Of a stretch of 64,000 bases of DNA, positions 9,490 through 17,638 are shown piece by piece. Made by a program: the position numbers and the translations under genes. Numbering within the stretch: position 1 is the stretch's first letter; each line of letters starts with the position of its first letter. Below the pieces are notes generated by a model. It was not told the origin of the DNA. It did no database searches and saw only the letters and a program-made list of their open reading frames with translations. The stretch covers positions 1 to 64,000 of the forward strand of contig JAZREN010000067.1 of NCBI GenBank assembly GCA_045660825.1, in the 5' to 3' direction. This stretch comes from HGM04593 sp045660825 (GTDB lineage Bacteria > Bacteroidota > Bacteroidia > Bacteroidales > Bacteroidaceae).

Positions 9490-10746
9490 CTAGAAAACAA
9501 ATTTTTTACAGCCTTCTATGACCTCGCGGAACTCCTTTGGCAGATAAACATTGGGGCGGTCGGCAATGCTCCTGAATAGTGGGGCTATCTCCGTGGGTGA
9601 ATAGCCGGCTTTCTTTGAGCAGCCAATGTCGGTGACAAGGAATGTCAGTTCGGGGTGGCTCTTAACGTAGTTGATGAAACGCTCTGTCGCTTCCTTTATC
9701 TCGTTGAGTGTGGCACCAACTGTGGGTATGGCATACGAATCGCCGCACAAGCCTTCCAGCTGGTGCTTCGAACGGAACCTGCGGTTGGCAATGTAACCCT
9801 TTGATTCGTTGTTTCTCATTGCGGTAGCATTGTTTTCCAACATCTCTTTTCCGCTGCCATACACAAGCACGTGCCCCCTCTTTACCCATCGGTCGAATGT
9901 CGCAGGGGTGTTCCTGTTCTCCAACTCCAGGCCGTCGAACTCGTTGATTATGTCAATAATGTCTTTGGGCAGGAATTCTTGGACTCCCTTGATGATTCCG
10001 TCGGGAACTCCATAGTATGCAGCCGCAATGCCACCCGCCATGCAAGCAATGGTGTCTACGTCGCCGCCATATGAAATGGCGGTTCTCAAAGCATCCTCGT
10101 ACCCTGTGGAGTGCAGGAATGCCATTATGGCAACGGGGCATGTGTTCTCAGCCCATTCGCGCTCCCTTTGCATCTTGTTCACGTTGTCGAACTCATTTAC
10201 AAGGGTGCGTATCTCATTGTCATTCAGTCCAAGATTGTACCCGAAGGTCTTTTCTATGAACTCCTTTATCTCCTCCTTGCTTCTCTTTTCCTTTGCCATG
10301 AACACAGCAGTGGCGATTGATTGTGCTCCGGCAATGCCGCCTGGTGAGTTGTGCGTGATGATTGCAGTCTCCTTTGCAAGCGTCATGGCTTCGTCAATGG
10401 ATTTTGCAAAGAATCCCACCGGGCACACCCTCATTCCACTGCCGTTGCCTTTGCTGTCATTTGTTGCGGTGGGGTCTTGTTCCCTGCGCTTTTTCCAACT
10501 CTTGAACGAGCGCCCGAAGCCGGCATATGTGTATCTGCTGCCCCAGTCATATATTGCGTCGGCAAAACTCCTGCCATGTAGCAGTGCATCGGCAATAGCT
10601 GTCGTCAGCACGGTGTCGTCGGTAAAGGAGCATGCACTCCTGAACAGCTTGAACCTTGTGGGTATCTTGTCGGCGAACTCGAAGGTTGAGCCAACAACGT
10701 CGCCAATGACGGCTCCTATTATACGGTTTTTGGAATCTGTAGTCAT
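9490..10746 (-). CDS. ADP-ribosylglycohydrolase (DraG-type) fused to an extra C-terminal domain
   Basis: The 418-residue protein has an N-terminal DraG fold (residues 1 to about 265). It shows IIGAVIGDVVGSTFE, the metal-binding FTDDTVLTTAI (residues 41-50) and SYGGDVDTIACMAGGIAAAYYG, the second metal and ADP-ribose site. These enzymes remove ADP-ribose from proteins or nucleic acids using two Mg ions. The last 130 or so residues (HVLVYGSGKEM...GDSYAIPTVGA...FLVTDIGCSKKAGYSPTEIAPLF) form a second domain. It resembles small phage-associated proteins annotated as A1S_2505-like, which I recognise by pattern only. The gene follows an unknown gene by 19 bases in the NADAR-rmuC operon, so ADP-ribose removal is likely the operon's theme. 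The fusion is unusual for housekeeping DraG. Confidence 0.82.
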   Translation of the reverse strand: MTTDSKNRIIGAVIGDVVGSTFEFADKIPTRFKLFRSACSFTDDTVLTTAIADALLHGRSFADAIYDWGSRYTYAGFGRSFKSWKKRREQDPTATNDSKGNGSGMRVCPVGFFAKSIDEAMTLAKETAIITHNSPGGIAGAQSIATAVFMAKEKRSKEEIKEFIEKTFGYNLGLNDNEIRTLVNEFDNVNKMQREREWAENTCPVAIMAFLHSTGYEDALRTAISYGGDVDTIACMAGGIAAAYYGVPDGIIKGVQEFLPKDIIDIINEFDGLELENRNTPATFDRWVKRGHVLVYGSGKEMLENNATAMRNNESKGYIANRRFRSKHQLEGLCGDSYAIPTVGATLNEIKEATERFINYVKSHPELTFLVTDIGCSKKAGYSPTEIAPLFRSIADRPNVYLPKEFREVIEGCKKFVF

Positions 10747-10765
10747 GGTTGATTATTTTGTGGAT

Positions 10766-11365
10766 TTATATCAATGCGTAGACTATGTCATTTACGGGGT
10801 TCCCTTCAAGGTCGGTATATTCGTCGTCACTTTCCCTTATACATATGTAGAAATGCTCCTTGCACTCAGTGGGGTAGTCGTCTGTGAATTGCGGGAATGC
10901 AGTGCGCACCTCTTCCATGTTGTAGCCGACTCTTCTCAGTGCCTCCCAAACGCAACCCTCGCCGTCAAAAACCTTTATTATTGCCGTACCGTTATGGCGG
11001 TACAAGGTTATAGTGTTTCCTATGCTGCTGTCCCACTCCTCGTTGGTGTGGTACTCTTTGCCGGGTACAAACAGTGCATCGTTGCGTCGTAGCCACTCGC
11101 GTCGCTCCATCAGGCAGCCGCTTTCCAGGTCTATGGCAATATAGCTGTTGTACTTTGCATCTTCTTTAAAAGTGGAGAGGCAGGTCATTATCTCCTGTGC
11201 TGTCATTGCAAACTCCGCATGCTCCCACTCGTAACCGTTTCTGTCACCAACTTCATATTGTGTGCCTGCAATGGCAATGGCACCGTCGTTATATATTATG
11301 GTAGCCGGCCTGTTCCCGTCACTAAAGTGCAGGCCGGGTCGGCTACCAATGTCAAACATTCCCAT
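10766..11365 (-). CDS. Hypothetical protein in the NADAR/DraG operon, 199 aa
   Basis: No family recognised. The soluble, acidic protein starts MGMFDIGSRPGLHFSDGNR and has several aromatic, tryptophan-containing blocks (GYEWEHAEF, ERREWLRRND, NEEWDSSIGN). No signal peptide or membrane segment is visible. It begins 6 bases after rmuC ends and is followed 19 bases later by the DraG fusion, so it is almost certainly co-transcribed with both. It could be a partner or adaptor of the ADP-ribose enzymes, but nothing in the sequence proves that. Confidence 0.75.
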   Translation of the reverse strand: MGMFDIGSRPGLHFSDGNRPATIIYNDGAIAIAGTQYEVGDRNGYEWEHAEFAMTAQEIMTCLSTFKEDAKYNSYIAIDLESGCLMERREWLRRNDALFVPGKEYHTNEEWDSSIGNTITLYRHNGTAIIKVFDGEGCVWEALRRVGYNMEEVRTAFPQFTDDYPTECKEHFYICIRESDDEYTDLEGNPVNDIVYALI

Positions 11366-11371
11366 GTCAGG

Positions 11372-12856
11372 TTATTCTATTTCTGTTACAGTTTCGGTTG
11401 GCAGGGGGAACTTCTTGTTCTGCTTGGCACCAAGCTTCTCAAGCTTGGCACAGGTGGAGATGATGCTGTGTCCGCCAGGGGTCAGCTTCTTCTCGCACTC
11501 CTCAAAGGCATGCTGTGCATCCCTGATACCCTTGCCGATGCTTTCATAGTTCTTCAAGAACTTGCCCACTCGGTCCAGAAGCTCGTTCGCAAGCTCGTAT
11601 ACCTTCTCGTGGTTCTCGGCCTGTGCAATGTGTGTCCATGTGAGGCTTATCATGCGCAAGGCTGCAAAGAGAGTCTGCTCGTCGGCAATGAACACGTTCT
11701 GCTCCATGGCGTTGCGCCACAGGTCGGGCTGTGCGTTCAGTGCTGTCCACAGAGCACCGGTGTGTGGTACGAACATGATCACATAGTCCATCTTCACCTT
11801 TGGAGCTTGAATGTAAGACGAGTAGTCTTTCTTTGAGAGCTCCTTCACGTGCTTCTGTATGCTCTCGATGTGAGCCTTCAGGAATCTCTGGCGATCCTCT
11901 TCATTCTCGGCATTCACGTAGTCCATGAATGCTGTGAGCGATACCTTGGAGTCGATGATTATCTCGCGGTTGCTGTCAATGTGCATGATTACGTCGGGGC
12001 GCAGGTTGCTGCCGGTGTCGGTTCTCACCACATTGCCCTTGCTGTCGCGTATCGTTGTCTGTATCTCGTAGTGTACGCCCTGTGTGAGGCCCTGTGATGT
12101 GAGCAATTCATCAAGTACGCGCTCTCCCCAGTCGCCCTGCACCTTGCTTTTATGCTTGAATACACGCGCAAGCTCGTCGGCGCTCTCCTTGGCCGCCGCA
12201 CTCTGCTTCATCATGTTCTCAAGGTTCACCTTCATCTCGCTGCTAAGCTCGGTGTGCTTCAATGTGCTCTCGCTCATGGTCTGCTTCATCTTCTCGATTG
12301 TCTCGCGCAGTGGGTTTACAATCTGTCCAAGGTTGGTGTTGCTTGCCTCGGCAAACTCCTTCTGGCGCTGTTTGAGCATCTCGTCGGTGGCACTCTTTAC
12401 CTGCGCTGTCACCTTTTCCATTGTCTCTTCAAAGAGATCCTGCTGCGCCTTCATGGCCTGCGCATGTCTCTTCTCCAGTGCTTCCATTGCCTCCTGTGCC
12501 TTCTTCTCGGCTTCGGCCTTTGCCTCGGCAACGCGCTTTTCGCAGTCGGTCTTCGCACTCTCTACCAGTTCCTTGGCATCGGCCTTTGCACTCTCAATCT
12601 CCTCCTTGGCTTCGGCAATGCGCTTCTCGCAGTCGGCCTTAGCGCTTTCTATCTGCTCTTTAGCCTCGGCTTTTACGCCCTCAATCTGTTTCAGGTGGTT
12701 CGCTGAGGCAAGTTCGGCATTTGCCTTCTCGTTCTCAAGCTGCCACTGCAACTTGTCGACAATGTTCTGCGCGCCATTGTTCTTTCCGCGTGCAATAACA
12801 AAGCCAACCAACACACCCAATGCCACTCCCAAAATAATTGCAATAATGATTTCCAT
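11372..12856 (-). CDS. rmuC: RmuC-type DNA recombination protein
   Basis: The 494-residue protein has an N-terminal membrane anchor (about residues 3-23, IIAIILGVALGVLVGFVIA). A long coiled coil follows, rich in repeats of 'KADCEKRIAEAKEE / SAKADAKELVES' (about 30-230), then the conserved RmuC core (VQGDWGERVLDELL, LRPDVIMHI, REIIIDSKVSLTAFMDY, VIMFVPHTGALWTAL). The core is a predicted PD-(D/E)xK nuclease fold, and RmuC limits recombination at inverted repeats. The family is usually encoded alone. Here it lies 24 bases after a NADAR gene and 6 bases before an unknown, inside an ADP-ribose operon, which suggests a DNA-directed role for the whole unit. Confidence 0.9.
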   Translation of the reverse strand: MEIIIAIILGVALGVLVGFVIARGKNNGAQNIVDKLQWQLENEKANAELASANHLKQIEGVKAEAKEQIESAKADCEKRIAEAKEEIESAKADAKELVESAKTDCEKRVAEAKAEAEKKAQEAMEALEKRHAQAMKAQQDLFEETMEKVTAQVKSATDEMLKQRQKEFAEASNTNLGQIVNPLRETIEKMKQTMSESTLKHTELSSEMKVNLENMMKQSAAAKESADELARVFKHKSKVQGDWGERVLDELLTSQGLTQGVHYEIQTTIRDSKGNVVRTDTGSNLRPDVIMHIDSNREIIIDSKVSLTAFMDYVNAENEEDRQRFLKAHIESIQKHVKELSKKDYSSYIQAPKVKMDYVIMFVPHTGALWTALNAQPDLWRNAMEQNVFIADEQTLFAALRMISLTWTHIAQAENHEKVYELANELLDRVGKFLKNYESIGKGIRDAQHAFEECEKKLTPGGHSIISTCAKLEKLGAKQNKKFPLPTETVTEIE

Positions 12857-12880
12857 AGTATATGTTTTTTTATCAGTTTA

Positions 12881-13597
12881 TTAAAGGTTTAAAACAGGTT
12901 TGCCAAATACGTGCAAGTCCTCGGGTAACGAGTACTCCAATTTGCCTTTTGCCTCGCGTAACTGTGCAAGCAACTTGCCCAGTACGTTGCAGCCGAAATA
13001 GTATTTCTTGCCCTCGAATTCCACCAGGCCTGCTCCCCAGAAGAGGTTCGACGAGTAGTTTGTGCTTGTGGCATTCTCTACCGGGAGTTTTGGGGTGGAA
13101 TGGAGCACCTTGCGGAATATCGGGTTGTCGCGGTATTTCAGGTTCAGGCAATACTTCATCCATTCGGTCTGTATAATCTTCCAGTCCTTGCGCTCCATGC
13201 CACGGAACTTTGACTTGTATTCCCCCTTTTTTATGGCGTCGACCCTGACGCCCTGGAAAAGATTGTTCTTCAACCACTCGTGTGCCTCAATGCTGTCCAT
13301 GCGTGCAATGTTGTACAGTATCTCAATCTGGCGGAAACGGTAGTCTCCGTAGTGCAGCCAGGTATTCTCTTCCCTGATGGGTGAGAGTGACATGTTGTCG
13401 AGTTCGTAGAATGGCGTGCCTTGCTTTGTGGTGAATGGTGCGCACTCCTCGGCCGGGTATAGCCCGAACTTCTGCAGCTGTGCAAAATCGTCCTCGGTTT
13501 CGGGAATCAGTTCGTCCACTGATGCTACAACCTCTTCAAGTTTCTTACGGAATTTCTCGTCCTCAAGTTTCGATTTGATGAATTCAACCTTTGTCAT
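12881..13597 (-). CDS. NADAR-family protein (first copy)
   Basis: The 238-residue protein matches the NADAR/YbiA fold. It has an aromatic and acidic block LHYGDYRFRQIEILYNIARM (81-100), a conserved Glu-containing LPVENAT (171-177), WGAGL (187-191) and the closing GCNVLGKLLAQLR (202-214). NADAR enzymes are N-glycosidases; several remove ADP-ribose from guanine in DNA and act as antitoxins to DarT-type transferases, and YbiA acts on a riboflavin precursor. The N-terminal 70 residues are extra and helical. It is the promoter-proximal gene of the leftward operon and faces a second NADAR gene across a 293-base divergent region. Substrate unproven. Confidence 0.8.
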   Translation of the reverse strand: MTKVEFIKSKLEDEKFRKKLEEVVASVDELIPETEDDFAQLQKFGLYPAEECAPFTTKQGTPFYELDNMSLSPIREENTWLHYGDYRFRQIEILYNIARMDSIEAHEWLKNNLFQGVRVDAIKKGEYKSKFRGMERKDWKIIQTEWMKYCLNLKYRDNPIFRKVLHSTPKLPVENATSTNYSSNLFWGAGLVEFEGKKYYFGCNVLGKLLAQLREAKGKLEYSLPEDLHVFGKPVLNL

Positions 13598-13645
13598 AGT
13601 TTCTTTTGTATATTATCTCTTGATTATGGTGCAAAACTAAAACGC

Positions 13646-13672
13646 AATTGTGCAATGTTGCTGCACAATTGA
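13646..13672. promoter_or_regulatory. Palindromic operator candidate, divergent NADAR region
   Basis: CAATTGTGCA (13646-13655) and TGCACAATTG (13663-13672) are perfect inverted arms around 7 bases. It lies 49 bases before the leftward NADAR gene. The same architecture (AACTGTGCA-N7-TGCACAGTT) recurs at 18798-18822 before the HD gene. The rest of 13598-13890 is AT-rich and holds only the rightward promoter. Confidence 0.6.
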
Positions 13673-13813
13673 TACAAATTTGTGGAAATAATAAAAATAA
13701 TAGTTGATATGAATAGAAATAATAGTCGCGAATCGGTAGTTCAAATGTACGAAAAAAATATGGGAAATGCAAATATTTTCCAATGTTTATTTTAGCCTTT
13801 AATGGCGCGAAAA

Positions 13814-13845
13814 CTTGTTTTTCTGCGAAAATTTTCGTATCTTGC
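13814..13845 (+). promoter_or_regulatory. Promoter for the small ORF and second NADAR
   Basis: CTTG at 13814-13817, a 20-base spacer, then TATCTTGC at 13838-13845, close to TAnnTTTG. It predicts a start about 40 bases before the ATG at 13891. Confidence 0.45.
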
Positions 13846-13890
13846 AATAGATTTTCAAAGTAGCCAATCATTACCTTATTAATATAATAT

Positions 13891-14052
13891 ATGAGTAAGA
13901 CAGTTATCAGAAGCAAAACGCAAAAGGAGTTGTTCGATGCATTTCCGTTGGCAGGTCACCCGTCAAAAGAGTCCCTGCTCAAGGCAAATGCCGGTTTTCA
14001 TGAAGAGATACTTGCCTTCAACCCACATGAGTTGTTGAAAGAGTGTAAATGA
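13891..14052 (+). CDS. Small ORF, 53 aa, leading the second NADAR operon
   Basis: Fifty-three codons begin MSKTVIRSKTQKELFDAFPL and end HELLKECK before TGA. The ORF starts at a good distance from a promoter-like sequence and ends 16 bases before the NADAR ATG. The composition is soluble and mixed, with a basic N-terminus and a helical C-terminus. No family recognised. Position and size suggest a small regulator or binding partner translated with the NADAR protein. Confidence 0.6.
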   Translation: MSKTVIRSKTQKELFDAFPLAGHPSKESLLKANAGFHEEILAFNPHELLKECK

Positions 14053-14068
14053 TTAAAGAGTTAAGAGA

Positions 14069-14704
14069 ATGGCGTTTTTTAGAAAGTTGAAACATTACTA
14101 CATTGAGAGTTTGGATGAATTGTTGGCAAATGTGGGTCATCTGCGCCCATATCTGCGTGTCTATGATGAGAAGGAGAGCCTGCTCTTCAACTCAAGGAGT
14201 AGGGGAGAAAGCAAGATTCTGAGCAATTTCCACCCCAGTAGCGTGCCCCTTCCATGGAGAGGAAAATATTTTACCAGTGTAGAGGCCATGATCTTCTATA
14301 CCTACATTGAGGAGAATTGCAAGGATCCTAAACTCGAGAGTAAGAAGCAGGAGGTGCTTGAGCTCATCCTCAATAGCAAGCACGGTAGGGAGGTGAAGGA
14401 AATCAACCGTCAGAGCAGACTCTACAGCAAAGTCCGTAAGGCCACCGTTGAGCAAATTAGTGAGGATAATTGGGACCTCTATGCATGGCATGTTGCCTGC
14501 GATGCCGTTAAGGTGAAATATGAGTATTGCCCCGAGTTCCGCCGCTTTGTCGATGCCAATAAAGACAAGTCTTTCATCGAGAACAGTTTCTGGAAAAAGA
14601 TACCAAAGGCCGGAGTACTCAAGGTTACCGATGAGAATAGCCCCTATTTTGGAAAGTATATAGGTTGCAATTTCACCGGTGTTGCCATCCAACGCTGCCT
14701 TTAG
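14069..14704 (+). CDS. NADAR-family protein (second copy)
   Basis: The 211-residue protein carries the NADAR signature in order: ILSNFHPSSV (50-59), FTSVEAMIFY (68-77, with the conserved acidic residue at 72), a helical centre, and the C-terminal GKYIGCNFTGVAIQRC. This copy is closer to canonical YbiA-like NADARs ('LSNf.P', 'sVEa...y', 'G.N..G..l') than the leftward copy. The two are divergent paralogues, not recent duplicates. It probably hydrolyses an N-glycosidic bond, such as ADP-ribose on a nucleobase or a nucleotide derivative. It is expressed with the 53-residue ORF 16 bases upstream. Confidence 0.78.
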   Translation: MAFFRKLKHYYIESLDELLANVGHLRPYLRVYDEKESLLFNSRSRGESKILSNFHPSSVPLPWRGKYFTSVEAMIFYTYIEENCKDPKLESKKQEVLELILNSKHGREVKEINRQSRLYSKVRKATVEQISEDNWDLYAWHVACDAVKVKYEYCPEFRRFVDANKDKSFIENSFWKKIPKAGVLKVTDENSPYFGKYIGCNFTGVAIQRCL

Positions 14705-14802
14705 CAAGTCGTGTCCTTTTGTTATGATTGATGATTTAATGTTTGGTCAAATTAAAAACGATATTCGTTCAAAGATTTCCAACAAAATGCGTTTTAAGAG
14801 TA

Positions 14803-14810
14803 TATCTTTG
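14803..14810 (+). promoter_or_regulatory. -7 box before the HEPN gene
   Basis: TATCTTTG matches TAnnTTTG exactly, 39 bases before the ATG. A clear TTTG partner at the right spacing is not visible. A 14-mer GTTCAAAGATTTCC lies just upstream (about 14767) and recurs near 18707. Confidence 0.45.
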
Positions 14811-14849
14811 CAGTTGAAAATAAATTAATCTTTAATTCTATCGATAACT

Positions 14850-17498
14850 ATGGCAACACTAAATGAAATTCCTCTATCATTTCTCAAAGAGCATTCTTAT
14901 ATTCTTTATGTATCTGGAAGATCTGACTATAGATTTAATTATGGGAAAGAAACACTTTTTCCTAAGGATTTCAATGGCAGTGTTGGTGATTTCCTTGATT
15001 CAGACCTTAAAAAAGAGTATTCTGATCTTTATGGCAGAATCTTAAAAGAGAAACTAGATCAGGCTAAAAGGGAATTGATTATTAAAAATATTATAATTGA
15101 TTTGTATGAGGCTGTAAATTGCAAAGTTCCTTTTGGCGTTTTTAGAAAGAATTCCGTTTTCCCTGAAAAGAAGCGTCCTGCAATATACAAAAGCGAAATT
15201 TATGATGGTAAGACTCTGGAGGAGGTCTTCAGATTATGCGATCGCGAGACTCGTGCTAAAATGGGTCTTAATTTGGCCGCTAATAATCAGTTCCTGAATT
15301 GTATCAGGTTGAAGGAGTTTGAAAAAATAGGAACAGATGATAGCTTTTTGTCGCAAATCAAAAGTTTTGTTGACTGTTATATCAAGTATGCTTCATATGA
15401 AAATAATAGTTTTGCAGAAAGTTTTGAATTTAAATTCAAAACAAATCCATTTAGAACAGAATCTGATATTACAGGACTAAGTGTGGCTGCCTACACTGTA
15501 AATGAAAGTGTGAATAAATCTATAACTAAATGTCGGTCACTATTATTTGATGGTATTTTGGAATGCTTTCTTCCAATTTCGTTCAAAGAACGGATTGCTA
15601 ATTTGCATTCGTATATAAATAGTCGCTCTATTGTTAAAGGTGAAGATTTGATTACGTTTATCGGTTCGGCTGTTGATGAGCAGACAATGTCGTTTGTATG
15701 TGAATTATTTGGCATTAAAATGTTGGAATTTGCAGATTCTGAATTCTATTATGTTAAGAAAAAAGTAAGTATTAGGCAAATCAGGTCTTTATATCAGAAT
15801 TTGGATGAATATTTTTCAACACATCCAATTGGAATAACATTAGGTCGCATAAAGAAAGATTTATTGCAGAATGTATCTCCTCTAGAAAAGGATGTTGTTG
15901 TTGAATATATTGGAGTTTCAAACCGTTTTTATTCTCGTGACTCAGAAGGTGACAAAGTGTATTTTATAAAATGGCAATATCTAAAAAGAATTTCGGATAG
16001 AATTGCCAGAATATTGTTTGAAAGTGGGAATAATGAAATGGAGATTAATGACATTATTAAGGTGTACAATGAAAAGTGCAAGCGTTCCGACATCAGAATA
16101 AGGTCAATCATCGGCACTATCAATAACGACCGCGAGGATTTGATTGAATGTATAGGCCGTACCGGTATTTGGAGACTGCGTAAAGCAACATCCCGAAATC
16201 AAAGACAATATTCAGGTGCTGAAGAGTTGATAAAGCAGTTCATTGCAACGTTGGACGATGATAACGAGTTGATGTTTGACAATTTGAAGGCATATTTGAA
16301 GAATCGAGGTGTGGACAGTTATCCGGATAGATCGTTGGGTACTACGTTGAATAAATTGGGATATTGTAAAAAGGCCCACGGAAGTAATATATATATATTG
16401 GCCGGTGGCAAACAATGGAGCACGAGGGAACTTGTGGAATCAATTGTTAAAACTTTGATGAAAGCACCCGGCAAAAGCATGCTTAAGTCAGAGCTGTTGA
16501 CTGAAATCAAGAGTAATAGTGCTAGAACTGTAAATAATGGTACATTTGACAGAGCCATTCATTTGGCGAATAGTATTTTAACTATTGAAAAACTCAGTAG
16601 TAGAAAAACCCTGATTTCACTTATTCCCGGCAAGATTGATGAGATTGATTTTTCAATATATGAAACAGTCAGACAATCACCGGAATACCACAAGGCTATA
16701 TGCCAGACTGCCATAGACGAATTGCTCAGATGTGAAAATGTGACAATGCCGATGAGCGATTTGAAAAAGTGTGTAGAAAAGTATGTTCCAAGTGATATTA
16801 AAAGTAATATCATTTATAAAATATTTGAGTCGGAGGACATTTTTATAAAATCAAAGACGACTCCCAAAAACATAACTCTCAATTTGCAGCTTTATAAGGA
16901 ACTCAACGCAGATAAAACATTGATATACGACTCTGGCAATGTGGTTTCAAAGAATAAAGATGTTGAATCCTTCTGTTTTGGTTTCAATTGGGGAATGCTG
17001 AAGAAAACGATTGTCATGAATCAGAAAAAGGCATTTTCCAAAATGGAAAACCGTGAGACAGTCTTGGATAAAATGTATGATATAATGAAAGGTCAAGCAT
17101 TGGAATTGGAACCCGACAATCAATTTTGGAAGGCTCTTGATTTGTTGAATCGTATGTATTTCTATCCTACAAGTTGCTATGATCGTGAACTGTTAAGCAC
17201 GAAGTTGATTTTGGGTATCGAGAATTATATCTCTAATTTGTTGTTGCTTAATGGTATAGTGAATGATGAAATGGGGCTGAGTAACAAGATTACTTTAGCA
17301 CAAAAAGTGGGGGCGCTTCCTAAAAGAGATGAAGAACATAAAATAAACAAAATTATAGGATTGATTATTTCTAATAGAAACAGGTATTCACATACCAACA
17401 ATGAAAAACAGCATAGCTTCGACGATATATTTAGAAATATAGATGTCTGTTTGAACTTTTACGTGTATGTTGCAGAATATAATATGAAATCCAATTGA
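14850..17498 (+). CDS. Large AT-rich protein with winged-helix repeats and a C-terminal HEPN-like domain
   Basis: Not a family I can name. The 882-residue protein has no signal peptide. The N-terminal third is unassigned. The middle (about 330-700) contains several repeats that look like winged helices ('ELMFDNLKAYLKNRG...LGTTLNKLGYCKK', 'KSMLKSELLTEI', 'MPMSDLKKCVEKYV'). The last 170 residues are helical and contain ISNRNRYSHTNNE, with R843-x4-H848 matching the HEPN ribonuclease motif (R-x4-6-H, 'RNxxxH'). Codon and base use are markedly more AT-rich than the neighbours, a sign of transfer. A DNA-binding or sensing middle with an RNase-like end would fit an abortive-infection effector; that is inference. 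A WYL regulator follows 140 bases later. Confidence 0.65.
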   Translation: MATLNEIPLSFLKEHSYILYVSGRSDYRFNYGKETLFPKDFNGSVGDFLDSDLKKEYSDLYGRILKEKLDQAKRELIIKNIIIDLYEAVNCKVPFGVFRKNSVFPEKKRPAIYKSEIYDGKTLEEVFRLCDRETRAKMGLNLAANNQFLNCIRLKEFEKIGTDDSFLSQIKSFVDCYIKYASYENNSFAESFEFKFKTNPFRTESDITGLSVAAYTVNESVNKSITKCRSLLFDGILECFLPISFKERIANLHSYINSRSIVKGEDLITFIGSAVDEQTMSFVCELFGIKMLEFADSEFYYVKKKVSIRQIRSLYQNLDEYFSTHPIGITLGRIKKDLLQNVSPLEKDVVVEYIGVSNRFYSRDSEGDKVYFIKWQYLKRISDRIARILFESGNNEMEINDIIKVYNEKCKRSDIRIRSIIGTINNDREDLIECIGRTGIWRLRKATSRNQRQYSGAEELIKQFIATLDDDNELMFDNLKAYLKNRGVDSYPDRSLGTTLNKLGYCKKAHGSNIYILAGGKQWSTRELVESIVKTLMKAPGKSMLKSELLTEIKSNSARTVNNGTFDRAIHLANSILTIEKLSSRKTLISLIPGKIDEIDFSIYETVRQSPEYHKAICQTAIDELLRCENVTMPMSDLKKCVEKYVPSDIKSNIIYKIFESEDIFIKSKTTPKNITLNLQLYKELNADKTLIYDSGNVVSKNKDVESFCFGFNWGMLKKTIVMNQKKAFSKMENRETVLDKMYDIMKGQALELEPDNQFWKALDLLNRMYFYPTSCYDRELLSTKLILGIENYISNLLLLNGIVNDEMGLSNKITLAQKVGALPKRDEEHKINKIIGLIISNRNRYSHTNNEKQHSFDDIFRNIDVCLNFYVYVAEYNMKSN

Positions 17499-17638
17499 TT
17501 GACAAATAAGCGGGAAATATCAGATTTACATCTAAAAAAACGATAAAATCAGTTTTTACCATGTTTGTTGATAGTTATGCGGCAGCATAGGTATTAATAA
17601 TAACCAACCTTCAGTCAAACGAAAAGCCTGTTTCAGAT

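Noticed and set aside
10028..11092. A 354-codon plus-strand frame opposite the DraG fusion
   Set aside because: Antisense shadow of the DraG gene with low-complexity translation and no recognisable motif.
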